Shown here: piece by piece, positions 1 through 11,735 of the stretch | How positions within the stretch are numbered: position 1 is the stretch's first letter | How the letters are laid out: the number at the start of each line of letters is the position of its first letter | Assembly: GCA_037126765.1 (NCBI GenBank) | Contig: JBBCBC010000024.1 | Coordinates: forward strand, 21,053,554 to 21,117,553 | DNA length: 64,000 bases | Direction: 5' to 3' | Source of the DNA: Stenogyne calaminthoides | Taxonomy: Eukaryota > Streptophyta > Magnoliopsida > Lamiales > Lamiaceae | Made by a program: the position numbers and the translations under genes | The notes under the pieces: model-generated | Told to the model about the DNA's origin: nothing | Database searches by the model: none | Seen by the model: only the letters and a program-made list of their open reading frames with translations

Positions 1-1
1 A

Positions 2-2868
2 GGGAAGAAAGAGAAGAAAGTGGAATCACCAGCTGCTACTGAATAAGCCCAAAAAGCCAGGGGGAAGGCTTTGTTGGAGATCAAGAGGGAGAAGGGTGAA
101 ACTTTGAAGAAGAAGACCCTTGCTCCAAAGTGTAAAAGATTGGTGGTTCTCACTGATGAGGAGGAGAGTGAGACTGAGGAGATACAACCTGAGAGCCAAA
201 AAGCTCAGAAATCGCCTTTGCATGTGTTGGCTCAGGTTATATCAACGGCACAGGAGCAAACTGAGGAGCAAGTCTTCTCTGAGGTTCTTGAGACGTTACT
301 AAGCTCTGACAAGTTCTCTCAAGAAATCTTCCAAGGACCTCAGACCTCAGAGCAAGTTCAGATTCCTGCTGAGGAAGCACCAGCTCAGACCTTAGAAACT
401 GCTCAGATTCCTTCTGAGGAAATGCCTGCTCAGACCTCGGAGCAAGCTCAGAGTCATGCTGAGGAAGCACCAGCTCAGACCTCAGAACCAGTTCAGATTC
501 AGACTAAGGAGCTGCCTGCCCAACCCTCAGATATTGCTGAGCCTCAGGAGCCGATGAACATTGATGAGCTCCTGAGTGATCTATTACTCGATCCTTCAGC
601 AGATTTTTCTACTGAACCTGAGAGCCTGAAGCTGAAGAAGGGCGAAGCTGAAGAGACTAAATGGCAAAGCAAGGGGGAACGGTTCATTCTAGACCGTTAC
701 CCTGAGCTTAGATCATTCCCTGACCTCCAAGACATCTTCTTCAGATTGAGGTCAACAGTCTACATCCTCAACCAGACTCTTCCTGAAATGCTCAACATAG
801 CTTCATTCAGAGGTGAAGACTGGTGGAACGAGGAAACAACTCTGCTCACTGAATTCTCAGGATTCAGGAAAACCAAGCTCAGGATGAAAATTTCTGACTT
901 TGATGAGCTGGTTAAGAAGAAAGTTGCTGAGAGGAAGGATGCTGAAGTTGGTGCCCCGAGCTCCAAAGACAAATCTCAAGATGGGGACCAACAAGGGGAT
1001 GATGAGAGTCAATCTCAGAAGGACAAAGACAAAACTGATGTTGAAGAGCCTGCTGTCGAACATCCTCAGACTGAAGTTAGCCTTCAGGTAACTTTTGGTA
1101 CTATTAAAAATTATGCCAAGATTACTGAAGTACCTATCTTTAATTCTGTAATGTCTGATATGCAGACCGAGGCTCAGGTGGACACCCAAGCTCAGGGTGA
1201 AACCCAGACTCAGACTGAGTCTGAAGCCCAGGTTCAGACTGAAGCTCAGGTTCAGACTGAGACTTAGGCTGATCAATCGGCTCAGGAGAAACAGCAGATC
1301 ATATACACTCCTTAGATTGATCTCACCCCAATTTTGGAAAAACTGGAGAAGGTTGAGCCAATCTTGAACAAAGTTGCTCAGATTGAGGAGGTATTGGCCA
1401 ACCAAGATCAGAAAATGGAAAGTATGAGTTCTTCTTCGGACTGTTGTAACTTCGAAACTCTGACCGAGAAAGTCGACCTCCATAGAAGGAAAGATGGAAG
1501 AGAAGATGGATGGGGTCAAAGCTGAGATAAGTGCAGAGCTGAAGCAGAAGCATCAGAAAAGGACTGAATATCTTGAAGCAAAATTGGTGGAGAAGAATGA
1601 GATGCTAGTGAAGAATGCTGTTGAGGAAATGAGCTCAATACTCATGGCCAAGATGACAGACATGTTCAAAGAAGCTCTCTCCAGCCAATTTGCTCAGATA
1701 ATCAAGAGTTCTCCGTGATGAAGAACCACCTAAGAAGGCTCAAGAGGAGCAAGATCGGGCCAAGGTGGGAAGTGCGAAGGTCAAAGAAGGAGCAATATCA
1801 TATGGACACAACACTCTCCAAACTTCTGCCAAAGTATGGTTCCAAGAAGGGGGAAAGACCCGGAGCTGATCTGAGAAAGTTATTGGAACATACTTTGAAA
1901 GGCAAGACTATCAAAGAAGCTAAAAGAAAAAATCATTGAAGCCATGAAAGAAATCGGCCACCGAGAAAACCGGAAGTTCAAAAAGGTGGAGAAGCCAGTC
2001 TACACTCAGGTTTCTGAAGAAACAATGCAAGAAGTAGCTGCAGAGAAACTGAGTGATAGAAGAAGAGTTGGGACAAGCCAAACTGGAGCTGAATTGCCCA
2101 CTAAAAAGAAAAGGTCGTGGCTTTAGGAGCCCGAGGGCAAAAGAGCTAAGGCTTCTAAGCCAACTCAGAGAAAGTTGATTCGGATATTGAAGAGTCCGAG
2201 GTTGAGCCTCGTAGGAAAGGTCTTCAATACAAGAAGTGCTCAAATCACTCCAAGTTGAGCAAGCCAAGAAAACTACTGCTTCTATTTCTGGAGTTCCCGT
2301 GATCAGAAAGAAGATGGAAGAAGAGAAGAAGAGAAGGAGTGGTTTCAAGAAGTTCGCAAGCAATAGGAGAGGGAATACTAAAGCACAGAAATGGCCTCAT
2401 GTTGACAAAATGGATGTCAATCCGGTTCAACGATGCGTGGGAAGAAATCAAGAGAACATTTTGGTTCTACTATGATGTGCAAGAGAATGGAGAGGGAGAG
2501 CTTCAGATCCCAATGAGGCTTTCATAGACTATCTCCTTACCTTTTATATCGAAGTATCTTCAAGGATGGATCAATCTTGCGGATGAAGGAAAGGTTGGGA
2601 TAACAGCCCTCGGTCCATACTGCATTCTCCTCCTAGGTCGAGAATGGCTTGGTGAATGAAAAGCCATTTCTCAGAGATTTCAAGATGACATTGATTGGGC
2701 TTTGACGACAGGAACAATCGATATCATCAAAGAGAGAGATGCAATCAAGAGAAGATAATATGGAATGTTCAACCATGAAGTACTGCTCACGATGAGGTGG
2801 AAGAAGAGAACCAAGAGCCCGAGTCAAGAGCAAAGAAGATCAAGATCAAGACTCGAAACTCTTTGTAA
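2..2868 (+). pseudogene. Additional ORF (aORF) of element A1, 5'-truncated copy
   Basis: This is the second of two copies of a large ORF of unknown function that lies after pol in family A. The window starts near codon 265. In-frame stops: TAA at 44-46, TAG at 1265-1267, TAG at 1313-1315. All three also occur at the same places in the A2 copy, and each fits a former Gln codon changed by C-to-T. Visible protein features: a Lys/Glu-rich start; four tandem 15-residue units rich in Gln, Ala, Glu and Thr (DNA 358-537); a short Gln-Thr-Glu-Ala repeat (about 1165-1263); and a coiled-coil segment from about 1333. Bases 1-1430 read cleanly, but 1430-2868 are full of frameshifts relative to A2 at CTG/CAG sites. 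The damage is complementary to that in A2, where the first part is broken and the second clean. Confidence 0.7.
355..537 (+). repeat. 45-bp minisatellite inside the aORF
   Basis: Four head-to-tail units of 45 bp (about 358, 403, 448 and 493) encode a 15-residue motif of the form QIPAEEAPAQTxExA. The reading frame is kept in every unit, so the array changes protein length without breaking it. In the A2 copy (about 15645-15800) the same array is present but scrambled at CAG/CTG positions. Confidence 0.8.
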
Positions 2869-2953
2869 TTTCCTTATCTTTTTGTCTTTTTTGATTTTGT
2901 TTTTTGGATAAGTTCATTGTAAGTTGTAATCGTCTACTATTCATCAATGAAAC
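2869..2953 (+). other. A1 3' untranslated tail before the nested B element
   Basis: AT-rich tail matching A2 bases 18130-18224. It ends in GAAAC at 2949-2953, the same 5 bases that precede the B element in A2 (18220-18224). Confidence 0.7.
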
Positions 2954-4796
2954 TGTTGAGATTATCTTTGGAAAGTATGCTTTTTACTTTGTATAATCAA
3001 AACCGAATTTCGAACTTATTTCTTGAAATAAATTGTTTATCATCGATGCTTTAAATATTATTGAATGTTACATATATTTATTGCATAATTGTTCAATAAG
3101 TTAAACGCGTGTTACATTGTAGTTAATTTAGTGATACCGGATCACGTAAGATTAAATTAATAGTCCTTGTAACTAAAAAGTACGCCATTCCGCGACCTAG
3201 ATGGAAATGAACAACCCATCGTGAAAGGTTGAAGTGTAAGGCTCGGGATTGGCTTGTCTTGACCAAGAGATTACACTAGTGCATGACCGATCTAATGAAT
3301 AGGACCTACAGGAGGATAAATTCTTCAGAACTGAACAAGGAAGAATTAGACCTCAGTGGTTCGTTATTTCTTAACCTTCGTCCCTTAAATAGGATCACGT
3401 GGGATTGGTAACTATTGCTTTGACTTATCATGGGTAGCGAATCAGTGAGATTCAATACTTTTTATCTTGGGCAATATTATTAGTCACATGTGATTGCTAA
3501 GATTTAATACGAAGAATCGTGTGCAAGTACGCTTGTTCGATTTGCCCCCTTGGGAGGTTTATAAGCTTTATCATACCAAATCTTGCAAGTGGAATTAGTT
3601 TCCGGTATGGATAATAATGTTGAACCATTCCTTGACCAAGGATAAAATATATTAATTAATGGAAAGCTATTTCAGTGGCTTGAATTAATTAATGGGCTAG
3701 ATAATCTTAAACAATGGGAAATAATGACCGGGAGCCATATCGACTGTAATATGGGTTAAGATGGATAGTGCAATATTAATTATGTAGTGGGATTAATTAA
3801 TATTTATGGGCTTGAATTATATTGTGGCTCAATATTAGATATTCAAGGTCCATTAGAAGGTCCAATCTTAATTCTCCTAAAGGCCCCCTAAGTAGCCCAA
3901 CATATAGTCCAATAACTGAAAAGGTGATTAAAATAAAATAAATATTGTTGCTTAATTTTCCAACTAAATTTTCGAAAATTTATAGATAAAGTTGGGAGAA
4001 AGATTTTCTTTGAATTTTGTTATGGAATGAAGATATGTATTCTTGGAATACAAGATTATCTCATTAAATTCAAGAAATCTCCCACTTGATTATCTATAAT
4101 GATATTTTGAAATTTTGAAAATAGAGGGCAAGAAAGATTTTCTTGATTTTCTTGAAAAGATATTATGGAAGATATGTATTTCTTGAAATACAAGAATATC
4201 TCATAAATTCAAGAAGATCCAAATCTTGGTTTTTTGCAAGCCCTTATTTTCGAAAATCCATAGATATAGAGTATGTGGGAATTTTGTGGAATATTATAAT
4301 TATGGGAAAAAGAATATAGGAGATATATTCAAGATTTCTTGAAGATCAAGAAAAGATTTTTCCACATTATTTTAGACCTAAATTTCGACCACCTAGTCTC
4401 TATAAATAGGGGATGATTCTTTCATTCCCAAGTACAATTCCATGTGCTGAAAAAATTAGTAAATCCACAAAGGTGATGCAACATATTTTATTTTCCTTTT
4501 GTTAAATCGTTCACAAGAATCCTTCCACAGGATAGTCGAACGAGGACTAAGGAAATACTTGGGAAGTCCTTACGGTTAGTCTATTCAGCCATACCGTTGC
4601 CATCCCAAGAGGCACGTTCACGTAAACTCGTAGAATTCCGCATGTGTAGGTTTTACGTGAATTATTATATGCATGATATGTTGTTGGATTATTATTTGAA
4701 TTAATATAGGATTAATTCATGCTAGTAATAATTAAAGAATTAAATTTGTATTTAAATATTCACCCGAATAGATCTGCGGCAACTTATTCCCAAACA
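2954..4796 (+). repeat. 5' LTR of nested B-family copia element in A1
   Basis: Starts TGTTGAGATTAT and ends in CAAACA just before a primer-binding-site relic. It is almost identical over about 1.84 kb to the A2 copy (18225-20066) and clearly related to 25630-27467, 50758-52590, 58104-59947 and the solo copy 48838-50539. A TATA box (TATAAATA, 4401-4408) lies about 390 bp before the 3' end, as expected for the U3/R boundary. Confidence 0.9.
4401..4408 (+). promoter_or_regulatory. LTR core promoter TATA box (B family)
   Basis: TATAAATA followed by GGGGATGATTC. The block is conserved at 19671, 27072, 52193 and 59547, and as TATAAATAGGGG at 50128 in the solo LTR. Promoter role is inferred from position within the LTR. 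Confidence 0.65.
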
Positions 4797-4810
4797 ATCG
4801 TATCGAGCCA
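4797..4810 (+). other. Degraded primer binding site (initiator tRNA-Met)
   Basis: Reads ATCGTATCGAGCC where A2 has ACTGGTATCAGAGCC. Both differences turn a CTG or CAG into a CG-containing string, matching the window-wide pattern discussed in the findings. Confidence 0.7.
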
Positions 4811-6204
4811 CGGTTTAGCTCACAATTTTTTAAATTGTAATTTAATTCGCGGACATTAAATTTGAAATTGGATAGTAGAATTGCTAGATCTATTTTACAG
4901 GTATCCAATTGTCATGGAATTTAATGTGTTTGTTTATGCATGCATATAAACTGTAGTTTTTTAATTCGATTAGTTCGGATTCGTTTTTGCCTCGTGAGAA
5001 AATCCACAAGTAGATTAGAATTTGTTTGATTTGATCAATGTAATGGGATTAGTTCAGATCTAAGGTTTATTTATTTTTGTAAAATAAATTGTAACCGTGA
5101 TCGAAACGGTAAGAGAAGACGAAGAATTAAAGGACAAAAATCCGCAATCCGGGAGTAGGGTAAAGTATGCTACTACCGCACGACGTATGCTAGTGGCTAG
5201 GTCGTAGGGCGTGGCCGAAGCGCCACATGAGGAATGGTGCCGGTGTTTCACGGCGCACGCGCACCGAGGCGCTGCGACGTCAGAAAGCGGATGGACGCGT
5301 ACCGCACACGGCAACGGCATGCTGGCGCACAAGGAGACGCTGGGCGGCCGCTGGTGTCGCGACAGGCGAGGCGAGCGACGCCAAGGCTACGGATGAGCGC
5401 AGATACGCTGCGGTCGATCACGTAGGACCGAGCCGTGCCGGAAAAGACCGGCGGCTGCGGCTACCGGGCCGCCAAGGCTAAGGCTAATGAGGGCCATGGC
5501 CCAGGGCGGCGGCCAGAGAAGTGGGCGGTATCCCGACCATGGAGCTACTGGCATGGCGTTTCGAGACGGAGTATTTTTTTCGAGACGATCGAGTGGGAGA
5601 AATTCAATACAGTATTTCTTCAAGATCGTGCCAAGAAAAGTCAAACCCGACAATTGGATAATTTGTGCCCAATATGTTTATTTTTCTTTTTGCTTGATTT
5701 ATTTTGTGCTATCTTATGCTTTATTTAATTTGTTTAAATGTGTTTGCATGAGAATTGCCCAAATGAAAATCACACCTTCAAAAATTACTAAGTATGTTTA
5801 AATATTTAATTGACAATTTTATTCCTGGATAATAAAATTGAATTAATTTTGACCTCCATGATTTATTTATTTGTGAATTCTTTTCAGAGAAACTTCTACC
5901 GGACGGTCAAAGATAATTTTTACATGAATGAATTCCAAGTGGATGATTTAATCCTCGTATTTAATCATGGTTATTACTTAGGTATAAAATTGATATGTCC
6001 CCCCGCCAATTTTATATGGGGTCAAGGAGCCAACTATTAACCTGGATATTAAAGGTTTGTAATTGTTTTGTTTGTAAATCGTTAATGTGTTTAAATAATG
6101 ACCACCCCACGCGCTTTTATTTAAACTGCTTTTGAGATGTTGCACACGATGTTCATATTTTTTTGAGATTTTAATATGATGTATGGATCTAACCTTAGAT
6201 ATAT
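4811..6204 (+). other. Leader region of nested B element in A1, with GC-rich island
   Basis: AT-rich leader between the primer binding site and the gap. A GC-rich stretch at about 5170-5570 matches the 20400-20810 island only through short anchors (for example AAGCGGATGGACGC and TGGCATGGCGTTTCGAGACG), while the sequence on both sides matches well. The contig stops at the point equivalent to 21538, about 50 bp before the gag start. Short ORFs here are not conserved between copies and are not called as genes. Confidence 0.65.
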
Positions 6205-6704
6205 NNNNNNNNNNNNNNNNNNNNNNNNNNNNNNNNNNNNNNNNNNNNNNNNNNNNNNNNNNNNNNNNNNNNNNNNNNNNNNNNNNNNNNNNNNNNNNNN
6301 NNNNNNNNNNNNNNNNNNNNNNNNNNNNNNNNNNNNNNNNNNNNNNNNNNNNNNNNNNNNNNNNNNNNNNNNNNNNNNNNNNNNNNNNNNNNNNNNNNNN
6401 NNNNNNNNNNNNNNNNNNNNNNNNNNNNNNNNNNNNNNNNNNNNNNNNNNNNNNNNNNNNNNNNNNNNNNNNNNNNNNNNNNNNNNNNNNNNNNNNNNNN
6501 NNNNNNNNNNNNNNNNNNNNNNNNNNNNNNNNNNNNNNNNNNNNNNNNNNNNNNNNNNNNNNNNNNNNNNNNNNNNNNNNNNNNNNNNNNNNNNNNNNNN
6601 NNNNNNNNNNNNNNNNNNNNNNNNNNNNNNNNNNNNNNNNNNNNNNNNNNNNNNNNNNNNNNNNNNNNNNNNNNNNNNNNNNNNNNNNNNNNNNNNNNNN
6701 NNNN
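6205..6704. other. Assembly gap of exactly 500 N
   Basis: A round 500-base run of N is a placeholder of the kind inserted by scaffolding software, not a measured distance. By comparison with A2 the true missing sequence should be about 6 kb (rest of the B element). Confidence 0.97.
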
Positions 6705-6997
6705 ATAATCCTTGTTCATCATTTTCCGAGTTTCATTCCCCTTTTTCAACCCATGCACTATTCCTAACACCTTGGCTTCGCCGCCAAACTCTCTCCTCCA
6801 TAATGAAATGGGTCTATTCGATCAATATATGCCGGTCCGACTCTCCTCGAATCGATAGATGTTTGCCAAATGTCGCTTTGTTCCAGGTGCGGGGTCACGA
6901 GGCGAAGTGAGCGAGGAACAATTGAGCCATCTGGTGGAAAGACTCTATGGACGTCGGGGGTAAGGAGTTGAACCATCGGTAAGCTTGGCATCATCAA
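6705..6997. other. Unrecognised sequence after the gap
   Basis: About 290 bp of mixed composition that matches neither the end of the B LTR nor the 27468-27640 part of A2, where colinear sequence would be expected. No ORF I recognise. It may be a different internal 3' region, an insertion, or a misjoin at the contig edge. Confidence 0.4.
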
Positions 6998-7067
6998 ACT
7001 GAAACCTGAGTATAGGTTAAGTGTTTTGTAACAAGATAGGTTTTGGCATCATCACAATGGGGGAAAT
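6998..7067 (+). other. 3' end of A1 internal region with polypurine tract
   Basis: Matches the last bases before both A LTR starts downstream (27640-27708 and 28180-28248), ending in a purine run (AATGGGGGAAAT) directly before TGTTGGGAGATG. This tract primes plus-strand synthesis, so the LTR that follows is the 3' LTR of A1. Confidence 0.8.
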
Positions 7068-9111
7068 TGTTGGGAGATGAATTTAATAAAGAAGATTTTG
7101 ATTAGATCCCAAAACCCCGAAAGTATGACATGATCGTGGATAATCTTGATAGTTGAGTCAGATTCGCTTTTAGAGTATTTCAGATGTTATCTCGCACAAT
7201 GTATAGTCACAGATATAGATCAAAGTTAGATTCTCAAGACCCAAGTAAGTTTTCAAGAAACCGACGTTTCAAGATGAAAACCGGTTTCAAGTTTCAAGAT
7301 GAAATCGAGAAACTAAAGACTCAGCAGGAAACCGAGATATCAAGACTCAATGAGCTACTAAGAAATCAAGACTCAAACATGAAGACTCAAGATATCGGCC
7401 AAGATATCCTGCAGGAAGACTCGTAAGACTATAAGACATCAAGACTCGTAAGACTCGAAGACATCAAGACTCAGAAGACTCAAGACTCAAGACCTCAAGA
7501 CAAAAGATCAAGATCAAGACAGAGGATACTAAAGGCACAAGAATTATCGAAGACTCTGGTGAATATATCAGATGCTCAAGATAAACTCGAATGTTCCGAG
7601 GCAATCGAAAAATATCTATCTCAAGGATTCAATATCGAGAAGAACGTGATTACTTAAAAAATAGATATTGCCCAAGACATTCTCATGCATAAAAGGAACT
7701 AAAACAAAGTGTTGTTAAGGTTATATCACTCGAGAGATATTGACCAAAAAGAGCCGTTGAGTTTGTCTACCTAACTAAAAAGACAATGACCCAATCAGAA
7801 GAAGACAAAGATCTGCATTTCATCGACAATGAAAGCGATAAAGTCATCGAAGCATGTCAAGAGTACTATGTTCCGCATCAAAAAAGTGATGACCAGCTAC
7901 ATGAAAAAGTCATTTGCCTAAAAAAAGTGCTAGGAGTTTCAAACCCTAAAATATAGTCGTTCATCACACACCATAAAGATGAAACTCATTTAAACTATCT
8001 CTTCCAACGGATAGTTTTTCAAGAGTGACCTTGGTGCCTTTATAAATACTTGTGACCATCTACATTGAAGGTTACGGGAAATTTGTAAGCAACTCAAGAG
8101 CTCAAACTTATTATCAAGAAGTTGAAGCACTTTCGAAAACCCAAGAATTTCCCAAGTGCTTTTTATATCTAAGAGAGCTCATTTAAACTAAGCCTAGCTT
8201 GATAAGATATATCCAAAGCTTAGTCGAGATATCCTAGCCTTTGCATTGTTCTTAATTGTAAAGGATATCTCATCCTATTTGGAAACCAACCAAGAAACCC
8301 CAAACCCTTTCAGAAGGTAGTTTGAGTGTGATTGTTGGTGAGTTGGAGTTGTAAAGAGTTAGTAAACTACATTGAGGTAGTCGTAAAGCTCTAGAGAAGA
8401 AGGAGTAAACTATCTTGGATAGTCGGAAAGCTTGTGTGTGTTTTGAGTAAGTAAACTACAAAGAGGTAGTCGAAAAACTCAAAATAGAAAGGTTAGTAAA
8501 CTACAGAGGTAGTCGAAAAAACCTTAGGAAGTGATTAGTGAATTTCTCTCAAGAGTCGAGAGAGTGGACGTAGGAGCTTGAGTCTCGAACCACTATAATT
8601 TCTTTGTGTTATTTGCTTCTGTTTTGCTCGATTAATCGTTGCATTACTTTAAATTGAAAGCATATTTTCATCGATACTCGGTTGGAATCAATCCTTTCGG
8701 GTCAAAGATATAACCTGAATCACAACCTAATCACTATTCCATTAAAAAAGGAAGGTTTTAAAGAAAGCATAAAAACGAGTATAAACTTAGGCCAACCATT
8801 CCTCACATCCGAGTAGCTAGAACAGATAGTTACCAAACCGAACTTACTTTTCCGAGGGTTGAGAAGTTAGTTATCGATCCAGCGGCTCGAGATCTCAAAG
8901 CTTCGGGATCAGTTGGGATTATCCGAGGTATCCGAAAGTTCGCCAGATCACTGCTCAAGTAGACTTTTGACTCGTATGCGTATGTGTATTTCAGACCAAA
9001 TCATCGGGACAACTCGACCCAAGCCGACCTCAAGAAGAAAAAAGTTTTAAAATCACCGAACACGTGTATTCCCCCATACACGTGTAAGACTCGTTTGCAC
9101 CAGGACCAACA
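7068..9111 (+). repeat. Family A LTR shared by A1 (3' LTR) and A2 (5' LTR)
   Basis: Begins TGTTGGGAGATG and ends GACCAACA; about 2.04 kb. A polypurine tract precedes it and a primer binding site follows it, so it serves as 3' LTR for the upstream copy and 5' LTR for the downstream copy. Internal features: a run of AAGACTC-type short repeats (about 7230-7520) and several units built on GTAAACTAC...GGTAGTC (about 8360-8525). Many positions differ from the 28249-30274 LTR at CAG/CTG sites. Confidence 0.85.
8041..8048 (+). promoter_or_regulatory. LTR core promoter TATA box (A family)
   Basis: TATAAATA followed by CTTGTGACCATC, repeated at 29207-29214 in the downstream LTR. It lies about 1.06 kb before the LTR end, giving an unusually long R-U5 if this is the real promoter. 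Confidence 0.55.
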
Positions 9112-9113
9112 AG

Positions 9114-9125
9114 TGGTATCAGAGC
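9114..9125 (+). other. Primer binding site of A2 (initiator tRNA-Met)
   Basis: TGGTATCAGAGC starts 2 bp after the LTR end. This is the usual copia complement to the 3' end of initiator methionine tRNA. Confidence 0.9.
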
Positions 9126-9235
9126 AGTGGTTCAACTTGACCACCTGCTTTGTTGACCAGAGTCTTATTTGCTAAAATACTTGTGGTCTATCTGAACAAA
9201 TCTTAATTGCTGATATCTTAAAAGATTCAGATAAA

Positions 9236-10445
9236 ATGTCTTCTAAGAAACTTCCCATGTTCTCAGTAGAGAACTATGATTTATGGAGACTGAGAATGCA
9301 GGCTCACCTGTATTCTAAACATGAACGTATGTGGAGAGTGGTCTCTGAAGGGCCATTCCAATTTACTGTGGTGAATCCCAGAGGAACAAAAAATGAGAGA
9401 AATGATCCCAGGACAGAATTTCCTAAGTCTGATGACCAACTTACTCCTGAGGAGAGGAAGTTAGTCAATCTATACTATATTGCCAGAGACACACTATGCA
9501 GTACAATTGATGATGGTGTGATGGGAATGATTTCTCACTGTAATACTGCAAAAGAAATTTGGGATACACTAGCTGTAATGTGCCAAGGCACATATCATAT
9601 CAAGGAAAACAAACTTTCAGTTGCCATTGGAAAGTTTGATAGTTTTGAAATGGAAGATGGTGAATCTATAGACAAATTGGAAGTCAGATTCACTAGCATT
9701 ATGAATGATCTGAATGCACTTGGAAAGAGATATCCACAGAGAGAAGTTGCATTGAAAATTCTTAGAGGTCTTTCTAAGAAATGAGATATTCATGCAGTGG
9801 AGATTGAAAACACCAAAAACATTAATTCAATGCCATACCAACAAGTCTTCTCTGAGCTGAAAGCTTATGAGTTCGTAATTGATAAGAAATCAAAGAAAGC
9901 TGACAGCAAAGATGATTCATCATCTAGTAAAAATGTGGCTTTCAAAGCCAAGGATAAAACCTGTAAAACTAGAGAGTCTGAGAACTCCCTTGCTAAAAAT
10001 TAGGATGAGCTTGAGGATAAGCTAGCACTGATGGCAAGGAGGTTTGAAAGACTTAATAGTCGATATGGAAAATATAAAAACTATTACAGGAATCACAGGT
10101 ACCAGAAGAAAGCTGAGGAAAAATCAACTGAGAAGAGAAAGGACCTGAAAGTTGAAGGATCTTCATCCAAAAGGAAGGACTCAAAGTCTAAAGAAGAAAG
10201 TGATCAGGATGATGATGCCAACAGATGCTATAACTGCCAAAAGAAAGGTCACTTCCAGTATGATTGTCTAGACCTGAGTGCTAAGGAGAGAAGAGAAAGG
10301 CAAGCTAAAAGAGACAAGAAGTTCTCCAACAAGAAAGCAATGGTTGTAGAAGAACAACACTCTGAGGAAGGTTCCAGTTCTTCAGATGAAATGTTCTCAG
10401 ACAGTGGTAGTGATGACCTCTGTCTAATGGCTGTGGAGGAGGAGA
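9236..10445 (+). pseudogene. gag: gag of A2 (copia capsid/nucleocapsid)
   Basis: The ATG at 9236 starts MSSKKLPMFSVENYDLW, the usual opening of copia Gag (N-terminal DUF4219-like, then UBN2-like capsid region around residues 60-180). A zinc knuckle CYNCQKKGHFQYDC (CX2CX4HX4C, complete) lies at about 10226-10267, followed by an acidic Ser-rich stretch and the LCLMA motif. Two in-frame stops break it: TGA at 9782-9784, where Arg (CGA) would fit, and TAG at 10001-10003, where Gln (CAG) would fit. Both look like C-to-T changes. The frame is otherwise continuous into pol, as in SIRE elements where gag and pol share one frame or are joined by readthrough. Confidence 0.85.
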
Positions 10446-11735
10446 AAATCAAGGGCACTGAGCTGATTGAAGATCACATAGCACTGATGAGTGGAGAAAA
10501 AATGGCCCCTGCTGTATGGTATCTTGACAGTGGATGTTCAAGACATATGACAGGATTCAAGCAAATACTCAGTGACTATGTTGAACAAAGAGGCCCTCAG
10601 ATCACATTTGGAGATAACTCCAAGGGACAGACTGAAGGATATGGAACTTTGGAAATCGATTCAGTTCATATCCATGGTGTTTCATATGTATCTGGATTGA
10701 AGCATAATTTACTTTCAATAAGCCAATTCTGTGATAAGGGATTTAATGTTGAGTTCTCAAAGAACTTATGTTATGTGAAAGATGATATCTCACATAAAAT
10801 ATTACTGACTGGTACAAGAAAAGGAAATGTGTATCTTGCTGATTGGAGTTCAACTCCTAAAGATACATGTTTGGTTGCAAAAAGTTCCACAGATACCAGT
10901 TGGTTATGGCATAAAAGGATGAATCACCTGAATTTCAAAACCCTGAATAAACTTGCAAGATTAGCTCTTGTAAGAGGGTTACCAAATGAAGTGTTCAGTA
11001 AGGAACATGTTTGTGATGCGTGCCAAAAAAGGAAAACAAATTAGAGCATCATTTAAAAACAAAGTAGATGTTTCTACTGAGAGAATACTTCAGTTGTTGC
11101 ATATGGATCTTTTTGGTCCAGTAACACCAGTGAGCACTAATGCAAGGAAATATACACTCGTAGTAGTTGATGACTACTCAAGATATACTTGGGTCATATT
11201 CTTACTCAATAAGAAAGAGACTCAGATAAAGCTGCCTGAACTACTGAAAAGGCTCAGTATTGAAAAGAACCTGAGTGTGGTCAAAATCAGATCAGACAAG
11301 GGAACTGAATTTATAAACCATATTATATATCGATTTTTGCAAAGAAATGGAATTACTCATGAAACATCACCAAGAAGGACCCCTCAACAAAATGGTGTTC
11401 TTTGAAAGAAGGAACAGGACTCTAAAAGAAGTTGCCAAGGACAATGATAACCGGGTCGATATTCCTAAAAGATTTTGGGCTGAAGCTGTCAACACTGCAT
11501 GCTATTCACAAAATAGATCCATGCTGACCAAGAGTCAAGGCAAAACCCCATACGAGCTTTGGAATGAAAGGAAGCCTCTTGTTTCTTTCTTTCGTGTGTT
11601 TGGTTGCAAGTGTTTCATACACAATAATGGTAAAGATCAGTTGAAAACATTTGATAGCAAAAGTCGATGAAGGAATATTCTTAGAATATTCTGGTTAGTA
11701 AAGCTTTCAGAGTTTACAACTGTAGGACTCTTATT
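10446..11735 (+). pseudogene. pol: pol of A2: protease and integrase part
   Basis: The aspartic protease motif WYLDSGCSRHMTG at about 10519 keeps the catalytic DSG. The pre-integrase zinc-binding region follows (WHKRMNHLNF ... CDACQK). Integrase core: DLFGP with the first Asp near 11107, IRSDKGTEF near 11289, and RRTPQQNGV before the catalytic Glu near 11400. Breaks: one extra A in an A6 run near 11029 (stop at 11042), a single-base insertion near 11398-11403 right at the VVERRN motif (stop 11403-11405), and a stop at 11668-11670 where GCTGATG has become GTCGATG, one of the CTG-site changes. The integrase C-terminal region ends before an acidic linker. Confidence 0.8.

Larger units (their letters stand above)
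1..9111 (+). mobile_element. Copia element A1 (SIRE-type), partial, upstream tandem copy
   Basis: The window opens inside this element. Bases 1-2953 match A2 bases 15290-18224 almost colinearly (aORF and 3' tail). A B-family element follows at the same insertion point, then a 500-N gap, about 290 bp of unmatched sequence, and the last 70 bp of A internal sequence with its polypurine tract (6998-7067). The LTR at 7068-9111 closes the copy and is also the 5' LTR of A2. In A2 the matching interval is about 6 kb longer, so the gap hides most of the nested B element (its gag-pol and 3' LTR). The 5' part of A1 lies outside the window. The SIRE/Maximus assignment rests on the gag-pol of A2 and on the extra ORF after pol. 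Confidence 0.8.

Noticed and set aside
5211..5801. Several overlapping open frames rich in Arg, Ala and Gly
   Set aside because: GC-rich island of the B leader. Frames are open on both strands, differ between the three copies and have no recognisable domain.
6176..6910. Open frames of about 190-244 codons
   Set aside because: They cross the 500-N gap, so their length is an artefact of unknown bases.
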